DNA of 64,000 bases. Origin: Methanosarcina baikalica (GTDB lineage Archaea > Halobacteriota > Methanosarcinia > Methanosarcinales > Methanosarcinaceae). Both the position numbers and the translations under genes were made by a program. Shown here piece after piece: positions 26,510 to 35,186 of the stretch (its first letter is position 1; each line of letters opens with the position of its first letter). The notes beneath the pieces are model-generated. The model searched no databases. It saw nothing but the letters and a program-made list of their open reading frames with translations, and was not told the origin of the DNA. The stretch spans positions 1 through 64,000 of the forward strand of contig NZ_JAVKPK010000011.1 of the NCBI RefSeq assembly GCF_031461075.1, read 5' to 3'.

Positions 26510-27133
26510 CTATTTTTTCTTCGCTTTTCCTGCAAAAAAACCCGTAACGAGAAGCACAGTCCCTAGGACAAGGAGGAAAAGGGGCATATCAAAACCCTCG
26601 GCCTGGGTTTCCAGTCCCGGGGAATCGGAAGAGTTATTGTTCGAAGAATTGGTAATAGATTCGATCGGTGTCGTCTGAGGCATAGGAAGTTCGGGATCGA
26701 GATATTGATATACAGGTGAGAACCTGACCAGCACTCCGTCTGCTCCTGCATAGACCGTATTCACAGTCAGATTAAGAACCTCGGTAGAATTCTGCAAATA
26801 TACAAACTGAGAGCCTTCAGTGACAATGGCATCCTGAAGGGGAACCCCTTTTCTGCTAAGTTCAATCCAGACTCTTTTGCCTTCGGTATCCGTGCCTTTT
26901 ACATAAAGCTGATAGTCCTGTAAAAAAGTATTGGAATTGCCTGACCTCACATAGATCTCTTCTCCATTGATCAGAACAATGGAGAGCTTTTCATTGTTGT
27001 CAGCAGCTAAAGCAGGTGACATGGAGTAGAAGACAACTGAAAATAATAAGGAGATAAGAAGGAAAAAGGAAAATACAGGAATAAGGTTTGTCTCCTTATC
27101 TTCCTTTCTTCCGTGTTTATCTGGGACGTACAT
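26510..27133 (-). CDS. S-layer-related exported protein with C-terminal membrane anchor
   Basis: About 207 aa. A signal segment (IPVFSFFLLISLLFSVVFYS, ending SPALAA) precedes a beta-rich domain, GEEIYVRSGNSNTFLQDYQL...KRVWIELSRKGVPLQD, that resembles half of the DUF1608 S-layer domain. A Ser/Asn/Pro linker with N-glycosylation sequons (NSSNNNSS) follows, then a C-terminal transmembrane helix MPLFLLVLGTVLLVTGFFAG ending in KKK. It should be anchored outside the cell under or in the S-layer. The start ATG 27133 overlaps the end of birA by 17 bp; the first residues are hydrophilic and a later start is possible. Confidence 0.72.
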   Translation of the reverse strand: MYVPDKHGRKEDKETNLIPVFSFFLLISLLFSVVFYSMSPALAADNNEKLSIVLINGEEIYVRSGNSNTFLQDYQLYVKGTDTEGKRVWIELSRKGVPLQDAIVTEGSQFVYLQNSTEVLNLTVNTVYAGADGVLVRFSPVYQYLDPELPMPQTTPIESITNSSNNNSSDSPGLETQAEGFDMPLFLLVLGTVLLVTGFFAGKAKKK

Positions 27134-28094
27134 AAATGCATCTACCTGCAATAATTTCTTCCTTGGTATCGTCTGCTTTTCTAATTATAAGAGCTCCGTC
27201 AGGGGTTACTCCTACGGCTTTACCTTCTATAATTCGTGAAGGTGTCGTGACTTTTACTTCTCTTCCGATGGTATCTGAAAGAGCAAGCCAATCGTTTAGA
27301 ATATGTGAGAAAGGCTGGGTCTTGAAATTTATGTACTGCTGCTCAAGCTCCAGGAGAAAATCCTGCAGGAAAGAAACCCTTTTTATGTGCCTTCCAAGCT
27401 CGACTTTCAGAGTTGTGGAACCTGTACGGAAAGACTCGGGAATATCTTTTAAGTCCATATTTACATTAATCCCTATTCCCAACACAACATACTCCACTCT
27501 ATCCACTTCAGCTTTTGCCTCAGTAAGAATTCCACAGACTTTCTTTCCATTGATCCGGACATCGTTTGGCCATTTAATGCGGGCGTCGAGACCCATATTG
27601 CGAATTACGTTTGCCACCGCAAGCCCGGTAACCAGAGTAAGCCTCGATGCATGCCTGAGAGGAATTCCGGGTTTAAGGATCACAGACATCCATATCCCGC
27701 CATGGGGGGAAACCCATTCCCTTCCCATGCGGCCTCTGCCGCCCTTCTGTATTTCAGCGATCACAAGCGTTCCTTCTTCTTCGGAAGCCGCAATTTCTTT
27801 TGCAACATTATTTGTAGAATTCACTTCTTCGAAATAATGAATACTCTGTCCCAGAAGAGTTGTTTTGAGCCCCATCTGGATTTCTTCCGGGTACAGGAGT
27901 TGAGGTACGGATTTCAGAACATAGCCTCTTTTCGGAGACGATTCTATCTCATAACCATCAGCCTGAAGGGACTTGATATACTTCCAGACCATCGTCCTGG
28001 ATATCCCGAGCTTGACCCCCAATTCTTCTCCTGAAACGGGATTTCTCTGTGCATCTTTAAGTGCCTTGATAATTCGAGACCTTTTATCTCCCAT
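27117..28094 (-). CDS. birA: bifunctional biotin-protein ligase / biotin repressor
   Basis: Attaches biotin to the carboxyl carrier domain of pyruvate carboxylase subunit B. The N-terminal HTH_11 winged helix (ALKDAQRNPVSGEELGVKLG ISRTMVWKYIKSLQ, residues 10-45) suggests it also represses transcription. The ligase domain shows GRGRMGREWVSPHGGIW (biotinyl-AMP loop, about 120-136), IKWPNDVRINGKKVCGIL and VVLGIGINVN. The C-terminal SH3-like domain is present. Length 325 aa is normal. It follows pycA by 112 bp on the same strand, matching the pyc-bpl arrangement known in Methanosarcina. Confidence 0.95.
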   Translation of the reverse strand: MGDKRSRIIKALKDAQRNPVSGEELGVKLGISRTMVWKYIKSLQADGYEIESSPKRGYVLKSVPQLLYPEEIQMGLKTTLLGQSIHYFEEVNSTNNVAKEIAASEEEGTLVIAEIQKGGRGRMGREWVSPHGGIWMSVILKPGIPLRHASRLTLVTGLAVANVIRNMGLDARIKWPNDVRINGKKVCGILTEAKAEVDRVEYVVLGIGINVNMDLKDIPESFRTGSTTLKVELGRHIKRVSFLQDFLLELEQQYINFKTQPFSHILNDWLALSDTIGREVKVTTPSRIIEGKAVGVTPDGALIIRKADDTKEEIIAGRCIYVRPR

Positions 28095-28206
28095 CCGTGC
28101 ACCCCATACAAATGTATACGTTCCACCGTATATAATTTATTAGTTCAAATTGTTCCATGTAAAACTGACCAGAATATAGTGTTCCTGTTTCTCAGGAGTG
28201 GACCCG

Positions 28207-29688
28207 TCACCGCTGTGTCTTCTCTGCCATGCTCACATAGGCGTGCACGGCAGCCGTAATAGCCGCAACCTTTTTGTCTTTTGCTTCAAGAGCCGAAGCC
28301 AGAGTAGCACCTTTTTCGGCATCTGCTTTGACAACCTCTTCAACAGCCTCCAGAATGTTATGATCCTCAATAAAAGCAGTTGTAAGATCACCCCTGCGAA
28401 ACGCCGGGTTGCGCATAACTGCTTTATGGAAGGGTATATTGGTCTTTACTCCCACAACCACATACTCGTAAAGAGCTCTTTCCATTCTGGCAATCGCTAC
28501 ATCTCTAGTTTTTGCCCAGACACAGAGCTTCGAGATCATTGAGTCATAATACGGAGAAATCGTATAACCTGTATGTACTCCGCTGTCCACTCTGACTCCC
28601 GGACCACCTGCAGATCGGTATCCCCGGATCTTTCCAGGAGAAGGAGCAAAATCATTTAACGGATCTTCTGCATTGATCCTGCACTCAATAGAATGCCCGT
28701 CGATAACGATATCTTCCTGCTCAAACTCAAGCTTTTCTCCCCAGGCTATCCTGAGCTGCTCCCTTACAATATCAATACCGGTGACCATCTCAGTTATTCC
28801 ATGTTCCACCTGCAAACGGGTATTGACTTCAAGGAAATAAAATTTACCTTTTGAATAAAGAAACTCTACTGTCCCTGCGTTTACGTAGCCAATCGTCTTT
28901 GCTACTCTTACGGCGGCTTCTCCCATCTGCGCCCTGAGTTCAGGGGTCATGATAGGAGACGGAGCTTCTTCAATAAGCTTCTGATGCCTTCTCTGGATAG
29001 AGCATTCCCTATCCGAGAGGTAAACTGTGTTCCCATACCCATCGGCCAGAATCTGAATCTCTATGTGTCTGGGTTCCTCTACATATTTTTCGATAAAAAC
29101 CGAAGAGTCTCCAAAAGCTGAGCCAGCCATTTGCCTGGTAGAACTAAGCGCAGTGGCAAGTTCTTCCCTGGAATGAACTACTTTCATCCCGATTCCACCG
29201 CCTCCTGCGGATGCTTTAATCAAAACCGGATAGCCTATCTCTTGAGCTACCTTTAGAGCTTCGTCCACATCCTCAACTGCGTCCTTTGTCCCGGGCACAA
29301 CGGGTACACCGGCCTTTATCATAAGATTCCTGGCTCTGATCTTGCTCCCCATCTCAGCAATGACATGGCTGGGAGGGCCGATGAATATGATCCCTTCTTC
29401 TTCACAGCGTTTTGCAAAGACAGGGTTTTCGGAAAGGAAGCCGTATCCCGGATGGATTGCATCGGACCCGGTATTTTTTGCAACTGCGAGGATAGCTTCC
29501 ATATTGAGGTAGCTCTGGCTGGAAGGAGCCGGGCCTATAAGGTAGGCCTCGTCTGCATATTTGGCAAAGAGGGCATTTTTGTCGGCTTCCGAACAGACAG
29601 CCACAGTGGAAATCCCAAGTTCCCGGCAGGCACGCATGACCCTTATCGCAATCTCACCGCGATTTGCAATGAGTACTTTTTTGAACAT
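28207..29688 (-). CDS. pycA: pyruvate carboxylase subunit A (biotin carboxylase)
   Basis: ATP-dependent biotin carboxylase subunit of the two-subunit pyruvate carboxylase that makes oxaloacetate for biosynthesis. MFKKVLIANRGEIAIRVMRA is the N-terminus; KASAGGGGIGMKVV is the ATP-grasp glycine loop; EKYVEEPRHIEIQILAD, FLEVNTRLQVEHGITEMVTG and the C-terminal SKLCVWAKTRDVAIARM complete the domain. I start at ATG 29688, which has GGAAGGTG just upstream and gives 493 aa; an in-frame ATG at 29718 lies inside pycB's end. The gene is 22 bp after pycB. Confidence 0.96.
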   Translation of the reverse strand: MFKKVLIANRGEIAIRVMRACRELGISTVAVCSEADKNALFAKYADEAYLIGPAPSSQSYLNMEAILAVAKNTGSDAIHPGYGFLSENPVFAKRCEEEGIIFIGPPSHVIAEMGSKIRARNLMIKAGVPVVPGTKDAVEDVDEALKVAQEIGYPVLIKASAGGGGIGMKVVHSREELATALSSTRQMAGSAFGDSSVFIEKYVEEPRHIEIQILADGYGNTVYLSDRECSIQRRHQKLIEEAPSPIMTPELRAQMGEAAVRVAKTIGYVNAGTVEFLYSKGKFYFLEVNTRLQVEHGITEMVTGIDIVREQLRIAWGEKLEFEQEDIVIDGHSIECRINAEDPLNDFAPSPGKIRGYRSAGGPGVRVDSGVHTGYTISPYYDSMISKLCVWAKTRDVAIARMERALYEYVVVGVKTNIPFHKAVMRNPAFRRGDLTTAFIEDHNILEAVEEVVKADAEKGATLASALEAKDKKVAAITAAVHAYVSMAEKTQR

Positions 29689-29710
29689 AACACCTTCCAC
29701 CTCGTTATAT

Positions 29711-31432
29711 TTATTCAACTGACAGGATTATGTCACCGGGAGATACTGAATCTCCTTCGGAAACAAAAATTTCTTTTACGGTACCTGAATGGGGAGCATG
29801 GACAGAGTTTTCCATCTTCATAGCTTCGATGACAGCGACTGTATCTCCTTCTGCCACTATGTCTTCAACCTTGACCTTAAGAGAAAGAACCATACCCTGC
29901 ATTGAGCTGCTAATACCTCCTTTAACGGACTCGACACTCGGCTTTCTTTGGGAAGCTTCGGATATGGAAACTCCACCACCTATAGGCTCGATCTTGACCT
30001 CGTAAACCTCATCGTCCACCTCGACCTTGAAATGGGTTGGGACTGTATACTCCTGCTGAACTGCAGGGGAGGGGGCAACTGCTGCGAGAGATTCTTCTTC
30101 CATTTCTCCTTTGAGGAACTTGGGGGCGATAGCCGGATAGAGGATGTAGGTAAGTATATCTTCTTCGGACTTTGCGATGCCCATTTCCTCTGCTTCTTTT
30201 TTCCTCTTCTCGTATTCAGGCTTAAGGAGGTCTGCAGGCCGACAGTGAATAGGTTCCTCGTCTCCGATTATCTTGCCTATAATCTCCGGGCTAATCGGAG
30301 CAGGTGATCGCCCGTAAAGCCCGCGGACGTAGTCTTTTACTTCTTTGGGAATAACCTTGTAGCGTTCGCCCATGAGTACATTAAGCACTGCCTGAGTACC
30401 GACTATTTGACTTGTGGGAGTAACAAGAGGTGGATATCCAAGTTCTTCTCTAACCCTTGGCATTTCAGTAAGAACAGCGGCGTATTTGTCAAGAGCATTC
30501 TGTTCCTTTAACTGAGAAACCAGATTTGATAGCATTCCTCCAGGAATCTGGTAGATAAGGACCTTCGTATCGATCTGCTCGGTAATCGGGTCAAGAATTC
30601 CCCTATATTTCTCTTTTAAGCCCTTAAAATAATCGACAACCTCCTCAAAAGCTCCCAAATTCAGGCCAGTATCATAAGGAGTGCCTTTAAGGGCTGCAAT
30701 AACAGTCTCAGTTGGAGGCTGAGAAGTCCCCCAGGCGAGAGGAGAAAGTGCAGTATCCAGAATATCCACTCCTGCACTACAGGCTGCCATATAGCTCATA
30801 GGAGCCATTCCTGAGGTACAGTGGCAGTGCAGGGAAATAGGGAGGGAAATCTCTTTCTTGATGGCACTGATTATATCAATGGCTTCGTGAGGTGAGAGAA
30901 GGCCTGCCATATCTTTAATGCAAATGGAATCACACTCGAGTTCTTCAAGTTGTTTTGCAAGTTCCACGTATTTCTCAACTGTATGCACCGGACTAATGGT
31001 GTAACAAACCGTACCCTGTACGTGAGCGCCAAGCCTGTTTGCTACTTTAATTGACATTTCCATGTTCCGTACATCGTTGACAGCATCGAAGATACGGAAA
31101 ATATCAATTCCGTTCTGGTAGGATTTAGTAACGAATTTCTCGACCACGTCATCCGAATAGTGCCTGTACCCTACGAGGTTCTGGCCCCTGAGCAGCATCT
31201 GAGCACTGGTATTATTCATCTTTTTCTTGATTTCCCTCAGGCGCTGCCAGGGATCTTCATTGAGGTAGCGGATACAGCTATCAAAGGTAGCGCCTCCCCA
31301 CATTTCAAGGGAGAAATACCCGATCTGGTCCAATTGTTCAACCATTTCGAGCATGTCTCTTGTCCGCATTCTGGTTGCCAGGAGAGACTGGTGAGCATCC
31401 CGGAGGACGGTTTCGGTAATTTTTACACTCAT
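29711..31432 (-). CDS. pycB: pyruvate carboxylase subunit B (carboxyltransferase and biotin carrier)
   Basis: 573-aa carboxyltransferase subunit. Motifs: ITETVLRDAHQSLLATRMRT at the N-terminus (substrate-binding DAHQS), MWGGATFDSCIRYLNEDPW, the metal-binding HCHCTSGM, and a PYC_OADA domain. The C-terminal biotinyl domain contains VIEAMKMENSVHAP, whose Lys carries biotin. I start at ATG 31432 (MSVKITE) because the upstream 59 residues of the open frame have no family similarity. pycB, pycA and birA form one minus-strand unit producing and biotinylating the enzyme. Confidence 0.96.
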   Translation of the reverse strand: MSVKITETVLRDAHQSLLATRMRTRDMLEMVEQLDQIGYFSLEMWGGATFDSCIRYLNEDPWQRLREIKKKMNNTSAQMLLRGQNLVGYRHYSDDVVEKFVTKSYQNGIDIFRIFDAVNDVRNMEMSIKVANRLGAHVQGTVCYTISPVHTVEKYVELAKQLEELECDSICIKDMAGLLSPHEAIDIISAIKKEISLPISLHCHCTSGMAPMSYMAACSAGVDILDTALSPLAWGTSQPPTETVIAALKGTPYDTGLNLGAFEEVVDYFKGLKEKYRGILDPITEQIDTKVLIYQIPGGMLSNLVSQLKEQNALDKYAAVLTEMPRVREELGYPPLVTPTSQIVGTQAVLNVLMGERYKVIPKEVKDYVRGLYGRSPAPISPEIIGKIIGDEEPIHCRPADLLKPEYEKRKKEAEEMGIAKSEEDILTYILYPAIAPKFLKGEMEEESLAAVAPSPAVQQEYTVPTHFKVEVDDEVYEVKIEPIGGGVSISEASQRKPSVESVKGGISSSMQGMVLSLKVKVEDIVAEGDTVAVIEAMKMENSVHAPHSGTVKEIFVSEGDSVSPGDIILSVE

Positions 31433-31996
31433 GGATGAACCTCTTAAAATCGAATCAAAATAACTTGTTCTGCTTATCCTGATAGCATACTCTTCGGGAC
31501 TAACTTTTATCCGGTGGATTCTGTTTGATATTTCCAGAACTATCCGGGTTGAAATTTTGATCCGGTTTGAGTAAAGTGTGTAAATCCCCTGCCTGCAATT
31601 CCTATGCAATTTCCCTTGATTTTGCCGGAGAAAGGGTTTTTCGGTTAGATTTAGCCGAATTCCCTGAAAGCAAGCAGAGGAAAATGAATTTTACAAACTA
31701 AAACGCAATACTCGACAGTTATCACGTTGATATGAATTCTGTAATATACCATTGTTAACAAGTATATACTTTTCGGCTGTTGACATTAAATAAGCATAGT
31801 TTTCAAGGAGAAAATGTATGATTAAAAAGAGTTCAAATCTAGAAGAGGAGGACTCCTTGACCTGAGAGAAAACAGAATATCCAAATGGGCTTTAAAATAT
31901 ATAAAGTTGAGAAAATACTTAAAAATTAGAAAATTAAAAGGCAGATTTGCTTGAGACAAAGAAAGAGTCTCCATAGATCTACCCTCTGTATGTAAA
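31433..31996. other. intergenic, leader of pycB
   Basis: No gene or clear structure is seen. The region is AT-rich and must hold the pycB promoter on the minus strand, but I cannot single out a TATA element. The open frame running into it from pycB is without family similarity. Confidence 0.4.
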
Positions 31997-32950
31997 TTAA
32001 GTGCTTTCTTTTCTCCCTACAAAAAACCATTGATCGTATGTTCCCTCAGAGTCCGTATTGTCCACAATCTCACCTTTTACCCCTGCTCTGAGGAGGGCCT
32101 CGGCAAGAATTTCAATCTCGGGTTTGCTGCTAACTGTAAAGAGCAGGAGAGCGTCTTCGCCTGCAACCGAGACCGCCTCTCTCATAATGCCTGTCCAGAG
32201 TTGTTTGTTAAATTCATAGACAAGCCCAAGCATAAATCCCATCACGGTATCAAAGCTTCCTGGCTCGAAGTACCTGGAAAGAACAGTTGCGTCCATTACC
32301 ATGGCTCTTTGAGGGTTCAGCACTCCCTGCTCAAGTCCCTGGCAAACTGCACATTTGTTGATTTCTACAGCCAGCGGGTCCAGCCCAAGCCTGTAGAGAG
32401 CAAGTGTGGACATCCCGTTCCCACAGCAGACTTCAAGAAGCCTACCTTCAGGATAAAATCCCTTTTTTTGAAGAATATCAAAGATTCCTGCTACTCTCTG
32501 CACACGATTTTCAGAAAAAATGCAACTGTAAGGCTCAGGCCTGACAGCACAACCTGGACAGAGGTTCCGGTTTACTAGCATTAAGGAGTAATACTCATTT
32601 ACAGCATTCCGCCAGCTTTCGGAAGACATCTCAATATCTTTTTCAGGTAGATTAAAGGTAAGAAGCGAATCTACAAGAGCTTCAAACTCATTTTTCAAAG
32701 GAGATGCTGCAAGTGCTCCCGTAAAAACCGACCAGAAATCAACAGGTACGTCCTCATCTGCCGGATTAAAGAGCAACAGACCGAGCGTGTGCTTCCCTTC
32801 CCGAACCCTCAGGAGCCGCAGCTGTTCCCCTGAAAAGTTTCGGATTCCATTGAGATACTGCAGCGTACGCTCAATGGATCTCTGGGCGAGATAACTCTCT
32901 TCCACAAAATAGATCTCTTCATTGATGCCAAGGAGTTCCTGTAAAAGCAT
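31997..32950 (-). CDS. class I SAM-dependent methyltransferase
   Basis: A 317-aa protein. The C-terminal half has a Rossmann methyltransferase: LLEVCCGNGMSTLALYRLGL (motif I with GNG, about residues 170-189), PLAVEINKCAVCQGLE (motif II acidic Glu), MVMDATVLSR and FDTVMGFMLGLVYEF. The N-terminal half (SYLAQRSIERTLQYLNGIRN) is helical and carries a CPGC pair near residue 137 plus a later CSIF-type Cys. The target is unknown. The family is archaeal and appears methanogen-rich, as far as I can judge from memory. Confidence 0.72.
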   Translation of the reverse strand: MLLQELLGINEEIYFVEESYLAQRSIERTLQYLNGIRNFSGEQLRLLRVREGKHTLGLLLFNPADEDVPVDFWSVFTGALAASPLKNEFEALVDSLLTFNLPEKDIEMSSESWRNAVNEYYSLMLVNRNLCPGCAVRPEPYSCIFSENRVQRVAGIFDILQKKGFYPEGRLLEVCCGNGMSTLALYRLGLDPLAVEINKCAVCQGLEQGVLNPQRAMVMDATVLSRYFEPGSFDTVMGFMLGLVYEFNKQLWTGIMREAVSVAGEDALLLFTVSSKPEIEILAEALLRAGVKGEIVDNTDSEGTYDQWFFVGRKEST

Positions 32951-33147
32951 ATTTGTTTAGATTCGGATAATCTAATATCAAGATTTCGAAAAAGAGATTT
33001 ACATTTAACCCCTTCCAAATTTAGAAACCTTGTAAAGCAAGAACCAGCCGAAAAATTCACTCAAAACTCTATAATCACCGAAAAATAAGGAAAAATGCGA
33101 AAAACAGGAAAAAATAACTGTAATTTTGTAAGATTGTAACCTTGAAA

Positions 33148-33418
33148 AATTAGTCCGCTTGAACTAAAAGAAACTAGAGCGAAAAAACCAAACATTATAA
33201 ATTAATCCTCTCAAGCGCAACGAGAAGGACCCCGTGCTGTTGCGATTACATCGCAACTCCCAGAAAATATTCGATTTCCTGTGATCCCGAAGTACAATTA
33301 GGTGGAGAAGTTCATTGCTTTAAACCATAAAATTAGTCCTCTCGAGCGTAGCGAGAAGGACCGCGTACTCCCGAGGCGCAATTCGGGTGGCGCAACTCGG
33401 GCGAGGCGCAAGGCAGGG
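33148..33418. repeat. palindromic intergenic repeat cluster (two or more units)
   Basis: Two units of a REP-like sequence occur here. Each has AGTCCTCTCGAGCG followed by its near-inverse CGAGAAGGA and then CGTGCTCCCGA-type hairpins ending TCGGG (33198-33262, decayed; 33328-33418, better preserved). A short AATTAGTCCGCTTGAAC stretch at 33148 is a further fragment. Related copies lie at 46066-46136 and 59849-59975. The units fold into two adjacent hairpins. Located upstream of the histone gene; no coding potential. Confidence 0.75.
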
Positions 33419-33614
33419 AAAACTTCTTATAAAATTATTCATAAACAAAAAAAGAAATAAGTAGTTGAGAAGTGAATAAAGGAACAAAAAGGCATTAAAA
33501 GCGAAATAAGAAGTAAAAGACTCCAATATAAGCAAAGGTATTTATAGAATCTAATTACAAAATCAAGGATTAAAAGGAATACATATTAGCAACAAAAGTA
33601 GATTGGAGGATAAT

Positions 33615-33824
33615 ATGGCAAAAGTGATACCATTCGCACCAATTGAGCGTCTAATAAGAACTGCAGGTGCTCATAGAGTAAGTGAAAGTGCTGGAATGGC
33701 CCTTACGGAAATTCTGGAAGAATACGGACTTGAAATTTCCAGAGAAGCAATAAAACTTGCAGAGCATGCAGGCAGAAAAACCGTAAAAGCTGAAGACATA
33801 AAATTAGCAAAAGAGATGCTGTAA
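33615..33824 (+). CDS. archaeal histone
   Basis: A 69-aa single histone fold that dimerises and wraps DNA. MAKVIPFAPIERLIRTAGAH (alpha1), RVSESAGMALTEILEEYGLE (start of alpha2), and AGRKTVKAEDIKLAKEML (loop 2 and alpha3, with the conserved RKTVKAEDI DNA-contact motif). ATG 33615 is preceded by a perfect GGAGGA Shine-Dalgarno 5 bp away. A hairpin terminator follows. The gene stands alone behind an intergenic repeat cluster. Confidence 0.96.
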   Translation: MAKVIPFAPIERLIRTAGAHRVSESAGMALTEILEEYGLEISREAIKLAEHAGRKTVKAEDIKLAKEML

Positions 33825-33892
33825 GTTAAAGCCGGAAACCCCTGAAAATATAGTTTCCAGTGAGATCTGCTTTAAGGTAGATAATAAAAATA

Positions 33893-33913
33893 AAATGCTG
33901 AGAAACAGCATTT
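33893..33913. terminator. bidirectional hairpin terminator
   Basis: AAATGCTG and CAGCATTT form a perfect 8-bp stem with loop AGAAA, followed on the plus strand by a T-rich tract. It lies between the convergent histone and ferredoxin genes. Confidence 0.7.
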
Positions 33914-33936
33914 CCTCATTTTTACTTTAATATTAG

Positions 33937-34200
33937 TTATGAGGTTGCGGATTCAAGCCCCAATACAGTGAGAGATTCCACAGGGCAAATCTTTGAGCAG
34001 ATTCCACAGCGGATGCAGGCTTCGTCACTGATAATTGTAGCTCTGTCTACGATCCGAATTGCCAGTTCAACGGTATCAGGATAAAAATCGTCACTCTTCA
34101 TCAGTTTTGTATTCACAGAGCAAACGGAATAACAGATTCCACACCCAACGCACTTTTTGGACTGTACTATTTTTTGTTTTTCTAACCTGCCTTTGCTATA
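33937..34200 (-). pseudogene. 2[4Fe-4S] ferredoxin lacking a start codon
   Basis: The minus-strand frame encodes an intact two-cluster ferredoxin: KKCVGCGICYSVCSVNTKLM (first cluster) and EACIRCGICSKICPVESLTV (second), ending SATS at TAA 33937-33939. Upstream the frame reads SKGRLEKQKIVQS and then hits TGA with no ATG, GTG or TTG. A strong Shine-Dalgarno GAGGTGA (about 34204-34210) is correctly spaced, but the start region reads TTTTATAGC; one extra G would make ATG AGC. The gene has therefore probably lost its start by a single-base deletion, unless a non-standard codon is used. Confidence 0.65.
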
Positions 34201-34370
34201 AAATCACCTCGAAAATTCCAGAAAACTGCCAGACAACGCGAGTAAACCGCAAGAAGCTGTAAAAACAGGAGCTGACCAAAAAAATATAATAATAAAATTA
34301 GATTTGTTCTGTTAAAAAATATTTGATATCTTTTAAAATATATGAGGATTTTGAAGAACCTCACAGGAAG

Positions 34371-34883
34371 TTAAACTCCGAAAACCAGATCAACGAGACC
34401 TATACCTGTGACAGTAAGGACGGTTACTAGAATTCCTGCCATCATAACCCCTGCAGCAATCGCAGGAAACGAGTGCTTGAACTTCACCCCGAACACAAAT
34501 GCTGCTGCGCAACCTGACCAGGCCCCTGTAGCCGGCAGGGGTATGGCTACGAAGATCGCCAGAGCAAGGAGTCCATATTTTTCAAAACTTTCGGTATTGT
34601 TTTGGCGGGTCCTTGAAAAGAGCCAGATGAAAAAGGTATCAAATATCCGGTAGCGTCTGAGATAATTCGAGACCGGTTCAAGGAAGAGCAGAAGGGGAAT
34701 CACAGGAAGAAGATTCCCAAGCACTGAGAAGAAAAAGGCCTCGAAAGGCCCCATTCCATAGATACCCATGGCAACAGGAATTGCCCCTCTCAGTTCCGAG
34801 ACGGGAAGAGCTCCCAGAATAAGGACTGCAATCCAGTGGGGAACAGACCCTAACATTTCTATTAATAATGTTTCAACAGACAT
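34371..34883 (-). CDS. small multidrug export family membrane protein
   Basis: A 170-aa protein with four to five hydrophobic segments. It has the family motifs LPVSELRGAIPVAMGIYGMG (about residues 26-45), LGNLLPVIPLLLFLEPV and FVAIPLPATGAWSGCAAAFV (about 112-131). This matches the PF06695 putative small multidrug export family, whose transport role is weakly supported. The reading frame is intact. Upstream lies a long AT-rich tandem repeat that must overlap its promoter. Confidence 0.82.
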   Translation of the reverse strand: MSVETLLIEMLGSVPHWIAVLILGALPVSELRGAIPVAMGIYGMGPFEAFFFSVLGNLLPVIPLLLFLEPVSNYLRRYRIFDTFFIWLFSRTRQNNTESFEKYGLLALAIFVAIPLPATGAWSGCAAAFVFGVKFKHSFPAIAAGVMMAGILVTVLTVTGIGLVDLVFGV

Positions 34884-34916
34884 AGTAATCAGGATTTATT
34901 AATTCCATATGTTCTT

Positions 34917-35092
34917 GGTTTAATATTCTTAATATTCTTAATATTCTTAATATTCTTTGTTTAATATTCTTTGTTTAATATTCTTAGTTTAAGATTCTTG
35001 GGTTAATATTCTTTGTTTAATATTCTTAGTTTAAGATTCTTGGGTTAATATTCTTAGTTTAAGATTCTTGGGTTAATATTCTTAGTTTAAAA
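34917..35092. repeat. degenerate AT-rich tandem repeat
   Basis: About eleven units built from TTTAATATTCTT and the variants TTTAAGATTCTTGGG and AATATTCTTAGT run head to tail, most about 15-16 bp long. It has no spacers, so it is not a CRISPR array. It occupies the region between the small export gene start and rfcS, where the promoter of the former should be. Confidence 0.85.
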
Positions 35093-35186
35093 AAAAGGTC
35101 AGATTCGATACCCTTCAACCTTTCTTCAGAGACCTGGCTTGTAGAGATTCATTCTCGATTCATTTGAACTTAAGATTCACTCGAAC

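Noticed and set aside
34917..35092. Possible CRISPR array
   Set aside because: The units are contiguous and degenerate without unique spacers, and no cas genes are in the window.
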